Shown: in pieces, positions 44,980-57,112 of the stretch
How the letters are laid out: each line of letters begins with the position of its first letter
Numbering within the stretch: the first letter of the stretch is position 1
DNA from: Flaccisagitta enflata
Lineage: Eukaryota > Chaetognatha > Sagittoidea > Aphragmophora
Direction of reading: 5' to 3'
Assembly (NCBI GenBank): GCA_965153355.1
Contig: OZ231128.1
Location: 43,586,001 to 43,650,000 of the forward strand
Length of the DNA: 64,000 nt
The notes under the pieces: model-generated
Databases searched by the model: none
What the model was told of the DNA's origin: nothing
The model's input: only the letters and a program-made list of their open reading frames with translations
Made by a program: the position numbers and the translations under genes

Positions 44980-45113
44980 CCTTTTCCCTTGAATTGGTTT
45001 AAAAGGAGATTCACATGAAAAGACATCGACATGTTGATGGACGATAGTCGCGGCCAGGGGCTTTGATACTGTCTCCAGCTTCACTCCATACGTCACTTGT
45101 TTCACTTCAGAAT
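44980..45113 (-). CDS. candidate internal exon of an unrecognised gene
   Basis: Forty-four codons between a good acceptor (ATTGTGGAATATTTAG) and a donor AAAAGG followed by GTTAGT. It reads SEVKQVTYGVKLETVSKPLA and continues TIVHQHVDVFSCESPFKPIQ. Codon choice is unlike the AT-rich surroundings. I recognise no domain. It points away from the Ig gene that begins 340 bases to the right. A chance open frame remains possible. Confidence 0.3.
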
Positions 45114-45454
45114 CTAAATATTCCACAATATAGATAAAAACAAGAACCGCGTTGACATTCATTCAATATGCAAAAATTCAAACATTCACGACAGCTTCAC
45201 GTTCACAAATCCGGTTTACAATTAAAATATCCAAGCAGGGAGACTGGATCTAGACGTTGAACTTTGTAACTGTATTCATGAAGATTCTGAGAATCGCGAC
45301 GAACATCACTTACATAAAAAAAAAATTACACATGCAGCTTTGAAATTATTTAAAACCGCGCGCACAGCGACCAAACGACTCCTCCGTTAATCCAAATGGT
45401 GCGAGCTAATAAGATTTAATCTCCAGCGCAAGTCTTCTCAACTCCTGTCATCAA

Positions 45455-46380
45455 ATGGAGCAAAACGCTACAAACGCTACGATGTTATCATGGAATGAAG
45501 TTGGTCGTAGTTCATCGTCTGCGTTTATGTGTTCTTCGTCTCCTTCTTCTTATTCTCCATCTTTGTCTTTGTCAAATGGCGTCGAATTTGTCACACACCG
45601 GGCGTTGTCTACTTCGTACCGGCGCCATCGTCATAAAGAAGACGCCGCAATTTACACCAGCGCCGGCGACACATCTGAGGATACAACCGGCGCTTCAATC
45701 AAAGCCACGACCGGTTTCGCCGCTTTAAACGGCGCCTTAACCTGCGCCGAAGCGGTCTTCGACGACGCGGCGTGCATCACGCTCCCTCCCACTGAAGCGG
45801 TCTTTGACGACGTGGCGTGGTTCACGCCCCCTCCCACTGCCACCGAGGCCCTCGTTTCTCATGTCTTAGTAGTCAAAGACGGTGGCTGCCTTGCATCCGC
45901 CTCAAATACCGAATCCCCTCTTACCAGTGACATTCTTTGTGTGCCTATTGATGCCACGACATTATTTGCTTATGTCAAAGTCGCTATCACTGATGCTGCC
46001 TCAACAGATGAGACACGAAATAATGTCGCAGCCAGTCGCATGGCAACCTCCACCGATACCATTTTCACTGCCGCCGTCGTCGCCGCCGCTACAGCCACTA
46101 CCGACGCCACCGCCACAACAGCAGACGCCACCGCCGTAGATACCGCATCTGCTGCATCTGTCACTCGTTACGCCGGTGTCACGCTCACGTGGATGGCGTT
46201 ATCGCTCAAAGAGGGTCTTGCCATGACGCTGATTTACGGCCTCAAACCAGGCGAAAAAACTCGCTGGGAGGATAGAGAAAACGAAAAAACAACAAATGAA
46301 GATAACGCGGAAGAAGAAGTTAGACGAAAGGATAAAGAATACAAAAATAGCAACAACAACAAAAACAAAAACAAAAACAA

Positions 46381-46461
<81 letters not shown>

Positions 46462-48601
46462 CCACCCCAGTGTTCCGGATCAAGGGGTTGTTGTTGATGT
46501 CGATGAAGGCGTTGTCGTGATTGTTTTCGTGGTCGCATTTTTTGTTGACAAAATCGACAACATCGAGTCAAAAACGGGCGATATGAACGATACCTCCGTA
46601 AACACGGGCGATGAAACAGACATTGGTAACGGCGCGAGCATTGGTTATGGCACTAGTAATGGCACTAGTTATGGCACTGGTAATGGCACTTATCCCGGCG
46701 ATGGCGGAAACCTGGGTCCCCGAGTTGTTGTCGTTGTTGGAATGGCGAAAGCAGGCGTTGTTATTGGCAGAGGCGTTGATAATGAAGAAGGTGACATAGA
46801 AAAAGGTGCCTTTTCAGGAGGAAGGAAAAAAGGCGGAGATGGAGGGAAAAGGCGTGAAGGAAAAAGAACAAAATGTAACACCGTGAAAAGCGTTTTGCAT
46901 GTTTCTTTCGCCACCCACACTCGCTCGATGACTGCGATGATGGCGAAGAAGACTTTGACAATGACAAAGATGAGGGTTATGAAGTTGATGATGACAAAGA
47001 CGACGTTGATGATGACAAAGACGTCGTCGATGATGATGACAATAATAAAAGACGCGATGAAACCCACGACGGCGGAGTCGATAACAACGACGACGACGAA
47101 AATGACGATTCTTAATGATATTTTCACGGAGGATGAAACTGGAGACGAATCTTCATCGACATCATTAAACAGTGGCGCCAATATCTTCACCAAAACATCA
47201 AACACCTCCTCTGCCCCTTCCTCCTCGTCTTCATCCTCCTTCTCTTCCACTGTTCCTTCTTCGTCCTCATCTTCCTTTTACTGTTGGTTGTCACCAAACT
47301 TTTTATCTCTATTCTTGTTTTCCACGTCCACCTCAAGTTCCTCATTTTGGAACTTACTCATTTCCTTCCGTACCCTCTCGTCGTTGTTACAATCCCTCTC
47401 TGCCTCCCTCTGTTTCTCCCTCTCATCGTTGTTACATTCCTTCTCTTCCTCCCCTCCCTATTCATTCCTCTGTTTCTCATTTTCTTCGTTTCCCCCCACC
47501 CCTTTCTCGGCGTCTTCCTTCCCCTGTTTCCCTTCTCTAACTTTGTTTTCTTCTCGCCTGGTCGCCGCGTCGTCAATTCAAAGCAACGGCTCATTAAAGA
47601 ATAACTCAATCAATTTTCTTTCCGCCCCGTCGCTCTCATACTCAATATCGTCATCCCAGGCAACCGTCACCACCATCACCACCATCATATCTACCCCGAC
47701 TACGACCGATGACTTCTTGCTCTCTCTTTCTACCAACTCTGCGTCAGTGTCCTCCTCTTCCTTCTCCTCTTCCTCCTCCTCCATACCCCAAGGTACCTTT
47801 ACCGCCGCCACTGCCGCCACCACCACCGCTAAGCCGCAATCCCTTCGGGTCAACACGATATGTTTTCATTACGTTGTTAATCAGTTGTTTATCTCCATCT
47901 TTTCCTCCACGTGTCACTGGCTCTCGAAACCTTATCGTCGGCATATCCCATGGATATCTCCCTCAGTTCTCCTCTCGTCATTGTCGTCGCCCTCCTCCTC
48001 CTCCTCCTCCTCCTCCTCCTCTACCGACACCTCCCTGACAACATCTGTTCTCACCCTCTCGTGCTCAACGTTATCCCGCTCCGCGTTGTCAGCTTCCTCA
48101 TGTCACCTCTCAACTTACTCACCTTTGTCATTATCCGTGTGCTCCTCTACCTCCTCGATTACCTCGCTCCCTCGTACATCCTTGTGCTCCTCGTCCTCCT
48201 TCCCTACGTTTTCATTCTCGCACCCCTCAAACAAGATCATATCCTCATCCTTCCCTTCATCAACGGGCCAATCCCTTCAACCGTTCAAGGCGTTCAATTT
48301 CAATTGTCAGCTTCTCTTTGGTCTGGCTTTATCCATCCCAACTCTGGTCGTTTTTATGTTATCGACATTTTCCCTTTCATTTGTCAGCGGCGCATTTAAC
48401 ACCCTCGCCTCCCTTTGGTTTTTTACCACGTCGTTTTTTTCTCCCACCGTCTCCGCCTCCTTCTCCACTTCCTCCTCCACTTCCTCGTCATCATCCTCAA
48501 CCTCTGCCACAACCATCTCCACTTCCACACATTGCTTTCTACGCCGCGGATACGACGGCAAAAGAATCAACAGCTGCAGCAACAGCATCTTCGGATTGTT
48601 G
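45455..48601 (+). other. 3.1-kb open frame in phase with the Ig-gene signal-peptide exon
   Basis: From ATG 45455, 1049 codons stay open until the Met (48602) that starts the signal peptide. The content is low-complexity: S/T/A-rich, a poly-Asn run from an (AAC)n tract (46378-46461), a G/T/N-rich segment, and S-rich stretches. Around 46930-47115 a different plus frame looks more protein-like (DDCDDGEEDFDNDKDEG then DDDKDDV repeats). This suggests either an out-of-frame region or only a stop-poor 5' leader. An internal signal peptide at residue 1050 argues that translation of the receptor starts at 48602 and that this stretch is 5' untranslated or a separate low-complexity ORF. Confidence 0.4.
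46378..46461. repeat. (AAC)n microsatellite within the long open frame
   Basis: Pure AAC triplets preceded by AACAAA hexamers. It encodes poly-Asn in the plus frame. Confidence 0.97.
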
Positions 48602-48851
48602 ATGCGCAGAAGCTGCAGCACAAACAGCGCCGGCGTTTCATCAATCGTCACCCGTCTTTTGTTTTTAAGTTGTTTGGTGTTTTCCCTCGTCGCCGATGGC
48701 GTCGCATTACCACCACGGCCGCAGCATCAACAACAGCAGCAGCAACAGCAGCTTCAACTACAGCAGCAGCAGCAGTTTCTTCAAAGTCAAACCACTGCGG
48801 TTCCGGTTGGAGCGTCGATCGAGCTGCATTGCGTCAGTTCAACGCCCGCTG
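48602..48851 (+). CDS. Ig-superfamily receptor, exon 1 (signal peptide, poly-Gln, start of Ig1)
   Basis: From Met 48602: MRRSCSTNSAGVSSIVTR, then a hydrophobic core LLFLSCLVFSLVADG (residues 19-33) that fits a cleaved signal peptide. A Gln-rich linker (residues 41-61, from CAG/CAA repeats) follows, then TTAVPVGASIELHCVSSTPA, the A-B strands of an immunoglobulin domain with Cys77. The donor CCCGCTG followed by GTAAGAG ends the exon in phase 1, typical for Ig-domain genes. Exons 2-4 (57899, 58590, 61633) join in frame to give at least 296 residues with three Ig domains. The product is probably an extracellular adhesion or receptor protein; its transmembrane or GPI end is outside the window. Upstream in-frame ATGs exist, but this Met is the only one placing the signal peptide at the N-terminus. 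Confidence 0.72.
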
Positions 48852-49250
48852 GTAAGAGTAATGGAAATATGACATGTTCTTAAGACTCTTCCTGACATGA
48901 CATGATATGAATCCCGCTTCATGCTCCTAAACAGCAAGTTTGAAGTTTAAGTACGACTTTAAAGCCGTATTTTTTTGCGCCAGAAAGTTATAATTTTTTG
49001 TGGCGGACGCGCGACAAGATTCATTTCTGTTTCAGTCCTTCCATTGGTTGGTTGATTAGTTTGTTTGTTAAAACCCGTTTAGATAACCAAAATTACCTCC
49101 ATTATCTTTGTCAGGTTTGTAGCTCTGGCTGTTAGATAAAAAAGGAACTGATTAAGAACATGATTTGTGAAAAAAAAAGAATAAAAAATGAAGATATAGA
49201 TAAAAAAAAACCGGCAGGGACATCCGCGTGCGCGCGTATTTCAGAAATAT
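48852..49250. other. start of Ig-gene intron 1, weak family A remnant
   Basis: GCGGACGCGCGACAAGATTC at about 49002 and TGGTTGGTTGATTAG nearby resemble family A parts. Intron 1 spans 48852-57898 (9.05 kb). Confidence 0.4.
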
Positions 49251-49289
49251 TGTAAAAAAGACAGTAATCCAAGATTTTCCAATTATTGA

Positions 49290-49485
49290 TTTTCTTTCAA
49301 ACCGGTCAATAACATCCTTAGCTCGAGGCAAAATATCGGGCAATTTTTTTTTCAATATGCGTATTTTATGAAACATGTCCTCGTAGGCTCGCACCTTCTT
49401 AGATTCTCTGAGGATGACTCGATATACCGAAGATAAATCAGAACATCTGTCTTTCATTCTGACTTCCGATGATTTTATAGAATAT
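49290..49485 (-). CDS. candidate exon antisense in Ig-gene intron 1, unrecognised
   Basis: After an acceptor-like AAATTATTCATTGTAG, a frame of at least 65 codons reads SSEVRMKDRCSDLSSVYRV and ESKKVRAYEDMFHKIRILKK. It is a charged, helix-like sequence without repeats. The frame stays open to 49152 but becomes Phe/Leu-rich after about 49290, and I see no strong donor. It could be an exon of a minus-strand gene, a fragment of an old element, or chance. Confidence 0.22.
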
Positions 49486-49584
49486 CTACAATGAATAATT
49501 TGAATATACATTATATATGACGTTTATTCACACAAAAGTGTAGACGAGTTCATAACAAATATAACATTATACAGGTCTATGCCC

Positions 49585-49832
49585 TTTTTTAGTGGCGTGC
49601 TACGCAACTCTACACCCCGCTTTGTCGGTTCGTCGGTCCGTCGGTCCGTCGGTCCGTTCGTCCGTCCGTCAATCCGTCGGTCCGTCCATCCGTCGGTCCA
49701 TCACACTTTACTCTTTTCGGTATTTTTGCGGTCTTTGACCTCACTGCTCCTGCCCAAATGATGAAGTGAACTTAAATACGGCCCCTGCCCACCCACACGC
49801 GACTGGGGTAGCCGTGTATCCGGCCTTGTTTT
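49585..49832 (+). mobile_element. family A element, near full length
   Basis: TTTTTTAGTGGCGTGCTACG, CTCTACACCCCGCTTTGTCG, a GGTCCGTCGGTCCGTCGGTC array, CACTGCTCCTGCCCAAATGA, CACACGCGACTGGGGTAGCC, GTGTATCCGGCCTTGTT. One of the best copies for deriving a consensus. Confidence 0.92.
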
Positions 49833-49912
49833 TGATAAGGCTGGAAACTCAGCTACCCGGTCGGACCAAGTGAAACAGCAACATAACCAGTAGTTGCGTG
49901 CAAGCGACTTGA
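49833..49912 (-). mobile_element. family A element, short opposite-strand remnant
   Basis: AAGGCTGGAAACTCAGCTAC at one side and GTTGCGTGCAAGCGACTTGA at the other, directly abutting the previous copy tail to tail. Confidence 0.55.
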
Positions 49913-50025
49913 AAAAAAAAAAGATTGTCACATATGTTTGCAATTTGGCTATCAATCAGATCCTGTTTCCCATGCTAAATGGCAGATTTGAAAACAATAA
50001 GACTTGGAAGGATGATAAACTGTTA

Positions 50026-50208
50026 CTCCGTGCACGCGACTCTCTGACCCACTCTGTCTGTCTGTCTGTCGGTCGGTCCGACTGTCTGTCTGTCGGTCCC
50101 TGTCGGTCCGTAATGCTTAGCTTTTTATTGCCGTTTGACGCCATTTTATATCTTTTGGTCTCATGGACTTCACAACCACACGCGACTGTAAGGTGTTGGC
50201 CTTGTTTT
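50026..50208 (+). mobile_element. family A element, subfamily B
   Basis: CGTGCACGCGACTCTCTGAC, a CTGTCTGTCGGTCGGTCCG array, then CCACACGCGACTGTAAGGTG and TTGGCCTTGTTTT, as at 14286-14515. Confidence 0.82.
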
Positions 50209-50316
50209 ATGAAAACGTTGAACTAGAATGTAATGAGAGAGAAGAAAAGATTCAGAGAAAGGGAAACAGATGGAATAATGTTCAAACCATTTCACTGCTA
50301 GTTTAGTTACACCACT

Positions 50317-50970
<654 letters not shown>

Positions 50971-51290
50971 AAATAAGAAATGTAACAAATTGTAAGAGCA
51001 TACATGAGAAAAATTGAGAGATACAAGGACTCTGGGGCAAAATGCAAGATGGAGGGATACCCAAATAAAATGAAAGAAAAAGCACAGAGTGAGACACGCA
51101 AGCGCGCTAAGACAGAAAGTGAGTGGGTATTTGTTGTATAATCATCTTGTTGAATTATCGTGTCAGCAGATGCAATTGAGGGGCTCGCTTAGCCTCACTG
51201 ACATCTTTCTAACAGTGAGAGAATTCCACTTCAGGGTGAAAGCTGACCTCCTTTCCAGTTTTCGAAGATTCTTACGTGCTTGCTAGTTGC
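50971..51290. other. intronic unique sequence
   Basis: Nothing recognised. Confidence 0.5.
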
Positions 51291-51346
51291 TACTGATCTC
51301 TTTCTTTCTTTCTCTTCTTCTTTTTTGCTTTCTTTCTCTCTTTCTG

Positions 51347-51398
<52 letters not shown>

Positions 51399-51551
51399 TC
51401 ATTCTTTCTTTCTTTCTTCGTTTCTTTCTTTGTTTCTTTGTTTCTTTCCTTCTTTCCTTCTTTGTTTCTCTGTTTCTTTGTTTCCTATTTTACTTTTTCC
51501 CCTTTTTCTCTTTCTTTTTTCTTTCTCTCTATCTTTCTTTACATTTTTCAT

Positions 51552-51621
<70 letters not shown>

Positions 51622-51700
51622 TTAGTTTCTTTCTTTGCTTCTTTCTTTTTCTCTTTGTTTCTTCCTTTCACCTCAATTCGAGAGAAGATTACCTTGCGTG
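51291..51700. repeat. (TTTC)n microsatellite, imperfect
   Basis: CTTT/TTTC tetramers in two purer blocks (51350-51410 and 51553-51620) with degenerate sequence between. Confidence 0.96.
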
Positions 51701-51854
51701 AATGCCGCTGATGCGTTCTTTCTTTCTTTGTTGGTTTCTATTTTTCCTTTCTTTCTGTGCCTATCTGTTCTTTTCTATTCTGGTCCATTTGCCAATCCTT
51801 CTTGAACTCTGAGGGCAATCTGTCATTTCCTTAATTGTTCCTAATTTATTGTTT

Positions 51855-52127
<273 letters not shown>

Positions 52128-52239
52128 GTCTCATTCCCCGCTTTTCTCCTTATTCAATTCTTTTCACTTTCTCTGTCTCTTTAAAGACTTTATCATCTTA
52201 AAATCAATCTATCCTCATAGACTCATTACTTATGCCCTT

Positions 52240-52244
52240 TCGCT

Positions 52245-52279
<35 letters not shown>

Positions 52280-52290
52280 GCCACCGCCTC
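52240..52290. repeat. (CCG)n microsatellite
   Basis: About 13 CGC/CCG triplets ending in CCGCCACCGCC. GC-only repeats like this are rare elsewhere in the window. Confidence 0.95.
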
Positions 52291-53165
52291 TGTATCTTCC
52301 AACGTTCCTTCTTTTTCTTTTCTTCTTTTCCTTCCTCTCTCTTATCTCTCTTTTTTCCTCCTCCTACTCCTCCTCCTCCTCCTCCAGTCCCGAGACAGTT
52401 AATCTTTGCCTGAAGAATCGTTTGGTGCTCCTCCCCCTTTCCCGGCGTGTCCGTCCCTTCTCCGTCCGATTTTATTCGATAAATTGCTCTTGTCCGTTCC
52501 GTTCAGAGATGAATCGGAACGTGCTTCCGACAGATGACTGATCTATCAGTTCTCTCCAGACGTCCGTCCTTCCATCCTTTGGTCCTTCCGTGCGTCCGTC
52601 TCTTGATCGTGTCCGTTCGCCATAAATCTGCGTCTCTTATTCAAGAAAATGAAATGAAGATCGTTCAGTGCACTGAACATGATTGAATTGATTGTCTTAA
52701 GATGATATACCATTAAAGATTTGTTCTGCAGACTAACAAAGCGAAGCCAATTAATAGTTAATAGAATTGATCTTAATTCATTTTTCTTTGAATTTTCATC
52801 GAGAAATCTAAAGTATTTACAATTGGCTGGCACAAACAGGAAGGAAAAAAAAAGCTTGAAAAATTTCCATCTCTATCTTTTGAACTTTTGTAAACAATGT
52901 GGATACATTTTATACACAGCTGCCTCAGATGCTTACGGAAAGGCAGAGATAATATGATAGGTGGATGATGAGACTGACCAATTTACCCACGTGTCAGAGT
53001 TAAGAGCATTCAATTGTAAAAGATCTGAAAGCAATGTGATTACAAAGAATTTGTTCATTCATAACAACAAATGAGTTTACAATTGGGCAATGTAGGGGAA
53101 CTATGGGTTATGTTCGTGCATCAGTCACCTTTTCCCACGTTCGCACCATTGAAAATCTAAGCCAT
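52291..53165. other. intronic sequence, CTC-rich patch then unique
   Basis: A pyrimidine-rich patch with (CTC)n at 52358-52386 and CCGTCC-type words at about 52440-52610. No gene is seen. Confidence 0.5.
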
Positions 53166-53170
53166 TTCAT

Positions 53171-53180
53171 CACGCTGCTG

Positions 53181-53223
<43 letters not shown>

Positions 53224-53264
53224 GTCTTCTTCTCTTCTTCTTCTTCTTCTTCTTCTTCTTCAGC
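53171..53264. repeat. (CTT)n microsatellite
   Basis: CTT triplets with rare CTC and GTC; another lies at 53516-53612, on the other side of a family G copy. Confidence 0.95.
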
Positions 53265-53510
53265 GGCCCGAAGTCGATGACCTAGTTCACACACATATGC
53301 AATTCTTTTTCCTCCTTCTTCATCCTGGATGCCTCCAGGCTGAGATATAGGCCTGGAAGCTGGGGGAGGGGGTGGAGAAGGAGAAGGAGAAGAAGGAGAG
53401 AAGGAGAAAAATTCCCCATATGTGAGCATAGGTCATCGACCCCGAGCCGCTGCCCTGCTCCTTCCAACCACAACCTACTTAAGAGGGCACGGTACCTTGA
53501 CCATCTAACG
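53265..53510 (-). mobile_element. family G-related element, inverted relative to 19115-19345
   Basis: The minus strand reads GTTAGATGGTCAAGGTACCG, CTTAAGTAGGTTGTGGTTGG, GAGCAGGGCAGCGGCTCGGG, GTCGATGACCTATGCTCAC, then CAGCTTCCAGGCCTATATCT and TCATCGACTTCGGGCCGCTG. The GTCGATGACCTA box appears at both ends in inverted orientation (CATAGGTCATCGAC near 53425, GTCGATGACCTAG near 53273), so this copy has terminal inverted repeats. Confidence 0.8.
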
Positions 53511-53515
53511 CTTTG

Positions 53516-53556
53516 ACTATTCTTTTTCTTTTTCTTCTTCTTCTTCTTCTTCTTCT

Positions 53557-53603
<47 letters not shown>

Positions 53604-53612
53604 TTCCTTCAA
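53516..53612. repeat. (CTT)n microsatellite
   Basis: CTT triplets interrupted once by CTC. Confidence 0.96.
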
Positions 53613-53644
53613 CCACCTACCCGTCGAGTTTCCTTAGATTTGAT

Positions 53645-53822
53645 TGCGTGTGCGTGTGCGTGTGTGTGTGTGTGTGCGTGTGTGTGCGTGTGTGTGTGTT
53701 AGTGTGTGTGTGTGACTGTCGGTGTGGGGGTGTGTGTTAGTGACTGTGTGTGTGACTGTCGGTGTGGGGGTGTGTGTTAGTGACTGTGTGTGTGACTGTC
53801 AGTGTGGGGGTGAGTGTTTGTG
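53645..53822. repeat. (GT)n grading into a ~48-bp tandem repeat
   Basis: GT dinucleotides to about 53715, then three units containing GTGACTGTCGGTGTGGGGGT and GTGTTAGTGACTGTG. Confidence 0.93.
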
Positions 53823-55250
53823 CACATACTTATGACAGCAAGTCCAATGAAAAATCATTTACCACTTTACCTTAGGAAACATTTTCTACGTTGTAGAATT
53901 CATACGACGCTTTGGGTTTATACATTTTACATTTTATTTTATTAATTTTATACATTTTATTTTATACATTTTACATTTTTTCTGGGGAAAGGCACAATTT
54001 CGACTTAATTCATGTTGTAAATATATTAACGAAAATTAAATGCAAAATGTGGACTAAAAATCACGTAAAGTTGCCTGGTTTCTAACTGTTGCCTTCGAAT
54101 GCGCACCGTCGTATGATCGGGGGTGGATATGATAAGAGGGAGTGGTGCATGTTGAGACTGGTAAGTATTCTTATCATCAGGGCCAGTATGCCTGTGGCAA
54201 GTTCAAGCGTTGACTATGCAGTGCACCCCGAAGTAGATAATGATCTTTTTGTTTTACTTCATAGAGTTAAAATTGAAACGCGTTCTGAAAAAAACTCGCC
54301 CCCTAAACTGTCTAGACTGCTTGCGGGCTCAAATCGCAACCTATTCCGACGTTTATGGGCTTGATTGAAAGAGTTATGTTTTCTGACGCTCCTTTTGCTC
54401 ACGAGAATTGTCGCTTGTTTGTTTGTAATAGATTAAAGTTACAAATATGAAAACAATTGATGACTGACAAACACAACTTTACGTTCAGAGTTAGAGTCCA
54501 GGAACTGAAAGGTCAACTTCAGAGCAGTCAATCGAAATTGTTTTTAAGCATAAGCATTTTGTCTATGTTATGGTCAAAACAAGTTTTGTTCGCGACAACC
54601 CTCAGCTTTAGAGGTTATTACACTTTTCTTATACGATCTACTTCACGATGAGTATGAACACTCATTGTAAAGCGTCTTTTTAAGAGGCTTTTTTTGCGTC
54701 ACTCTGCGTGTCTCGCTCTGCTTTGATAAGTTGCGCACATGTATTACAAAAAACTGAGAATGACTTTTTTCCATATTGAAATTGCATTTCCTCTGCAGTT
54801 GCATGCAGCCCGACTTGAATAACGAAGCGCTTTACTATCAGACTATCTCCAAAAATTGTTTTTTCTGTGATTTTCTACATTTTCTCAAAGAAAGATGACG
54901 CGCAATGATACATATGAAGTGGAACTTGGACTTAGAGAAAAACGCGAGGGGGCGAGTTCTAGAAAGTAAGCGTAGAATTCTCTGACCACTTTTTTTGTTA
55001 ATTTTTGAAAATAAAATTGAACATTACTCTCCAGCGACAAATGTCAGTGAATTGTAGTCCCCGTAGTTTTTTTCGCGACTTCCTCTTACATAGGTGGGGA
55101 AAAAATCCAGCTTCATAGGTGACGGGAAGATACACTCACCTCTTTGCCTACCCGAAGCCAAAACTAGGGGAAGGTTCGAACTGGTTATTTTACGATTACT
55201 AATCTATAGTCGCACTGGGACCTGGGTCTTTTAGCAATGAGTTTACACAT
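53823..55250. other. intronic unique sequence, no confident gene
   Basis: The frame at 54089-54364 has no recognisable domain. ACATTTTATTTTAT repeats occur at 53915-53985. Confidence 0.45.
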
Positions 55251-55254
55251 TGCC

Positions 55255-55482
55255 TTTTTTAGTCGCGTGCCCGCATTTCTATGACCCGCTATGTCCGTCA
55301 GATGGTTGGATGGTCCGTCAGTTAGTCGGTTGGTAACACTTTGTTTTTTTTCGTTTATGAATGGATATTTTATTACTACTCCCGCCCCAGTGTGCCTTTT
55401 TTGCTTGGTTAGCGTTCTTCATCACTGCTATGCCCCTCTCACCTGCACGCGAATTAGAAAGCCGTGTATCCGACCTTGCTAC
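55255..55482 (+). mobile_element. family A element
   Basis: TTTTTTAGTCGCGTGCCCGC, a GGTTGGATGGTCCGTCAGTT array, CTCCCGCCCCAGTGTGCC, GCACGCGAATTAGAAAGCCG, TGTATCCGACCTTGCT. A moderately diverged copy. Confidence 0.82.
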
Positions 55483-56000
55483 GTATGAGTTTGCTTCTGA
55501 CACATTCTTGTGTCCTACTTTATCTCTCTGTCACTGTCAGATCGCCTCTCTGTCTGATTACATGCCTCTTAGTCCTACTGTTAGTAAACATAGTTTGAAC
55601 ACATACATCGTAATGCCTAATTTTATTCACGCACGGACACACGGTGCATTTAGCCACGACCGTTTCTTTCCCTCCCCTCCCCCCTTTCAGTTTCAAGCTG
55701 TCCCGCTGTTTTTTTCTGCTTTTGCTCGTCATTGACAAATTTTGTCTCTTTTGTTCTTTCAGTCTTTCCTCCACCCACGCATAGCCATACTACGCGAATC
55801 CAAAAAAAAAAAACAAAAAACAAAAAAAAAAAACCGCACTTTTAAATGGCAATTTATCATATCAAAGACCTTCATCACGTGTTACAGTCATACAGACATA
55901 AAAGTTTCATTAACAGTTTCATTTTTGGATGCTGTAAATGTCATAATGAAATGGAAATAAGGGGTGACTCATAGCATGATAGCATACTAGGTAGCATAGA

Positions 56001-57112
56001 TGTCACGAACTATTGATTTTAAAAATCGACCAGGTCGAACAAATCGTGGTCAAACCCCCCCAAAAAATCGACCAAAAATCGACCACAGGTCGATCTTTTT
56101 GTCAGTTAGTCCTATTGTCAAGAAAAAATATCAAATACAGTCACAGCAACATGTTTCAGAAGCGATTCTATATCACAAGATAAGTTACTCACGTTGTGGC
56201 AACTCATTAATATGAAAATAGAACTAAGAGCCAACTAATCAGGAGAAACCAGCTTTTGTAGTTGAATTTTGTTTTGGGGCGTGGGTTCCACAATTTTTTA
56301 TGTATTTTCATATTTTCATATTTCGTATTTTCATATTTTCACCATGGAAAAGTAGAACGGCGAATACTTTGTTTTGTTAATTTCTACTTAACTATGGGCC
56401 TGAACCATAGACAATCCATGACCGTTTGAAAGCCTCGCAAAAAATAATCTTCTTAATGCGACGTTGCTGGTCATTTTAGCTTTATTTGTTTAGTTATGGC
56501 AAAGGTTTGAAGTAAAAAATCGCTGATTGAAAAAAATAACTAATTTCAGTCTTTCCGTTTTTGTCAACGATGCAGCTGAGGATTGTCTGAGCTACTGATT
56601 TGCCATGAGCAAATTAAAGACCTTCAGATTTTCTTTAAACTGGCGTCAAGATCAAATTCCTAACTCGATGCGTTTTATTTTCATGTTAGAATGAAGACAA
56701 CCCATGAAATTCATATTTTTTTTTGAATACCCGTCTTCGTCCTAAAGCCTTATCTAATTGGGAAATTTGTTTTTCTTATTGTTTGGATGTGAAACACTCC
56801 CTAACAAATAGTTCACTTGCTTTTTTGTTTTTTTTTTTTGCCATAGTTATGCAATGCATTTTATCAACAATTTTACATTTGTTATTATTTCATTTTCCTT
56901 TATTCAATATTACAAGAATTCAATTTTACGAGTTTTTTCATACTTCTTACTCAATTTTTAATCAGTCTCATCATCACATCGAACTTATGCTAGCCATAGA
57001 AAAAGACACAAAAAATTGACCTGATACATTTGTGTTTTGGGTAACTCAGGAAGATTGTTCAGAAACACTGAAAATAGACCCGATTAATCGACCAGTAGAT
57101 TAGTTCGTGACA
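56001..57112. mobile_element. possible DNA transposon remnant with short TIRs (1.1 kb)
   Basis: TGTCACGAACTA at 56001 is inverted as TAGTTCGTGACA at 57101-57112. Both ends carry AATCGACCA motifs nearby. No transposase frame or clear target duplication is seen. A fortuitous inverted pair is possible. Confidence 0.35.

Noticed and set aside
47911-48399. Hydrophobic 162-codon frame (LLLLLLLLLYRHL...) overlapping the long open frame
   Set aside because: Alternative-frame reading of a CTC/TCC-rich stretch. The Leu run is a (CTC)n translation, and the frame is not linked to the Ig exon.
51280-51711. FFLSFFLS-type ORF resembling membrane protein
   Set aside because: Hydrophobic only because of (TTTC)n; no charged flanks or start context.
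54089-54364. 91-codon plus ORF as an Ig-gene exon
   Set aside because: No acceptor/donor pair in suitable phase (phase 1 in and out would be needed) and no Ig-like motif.
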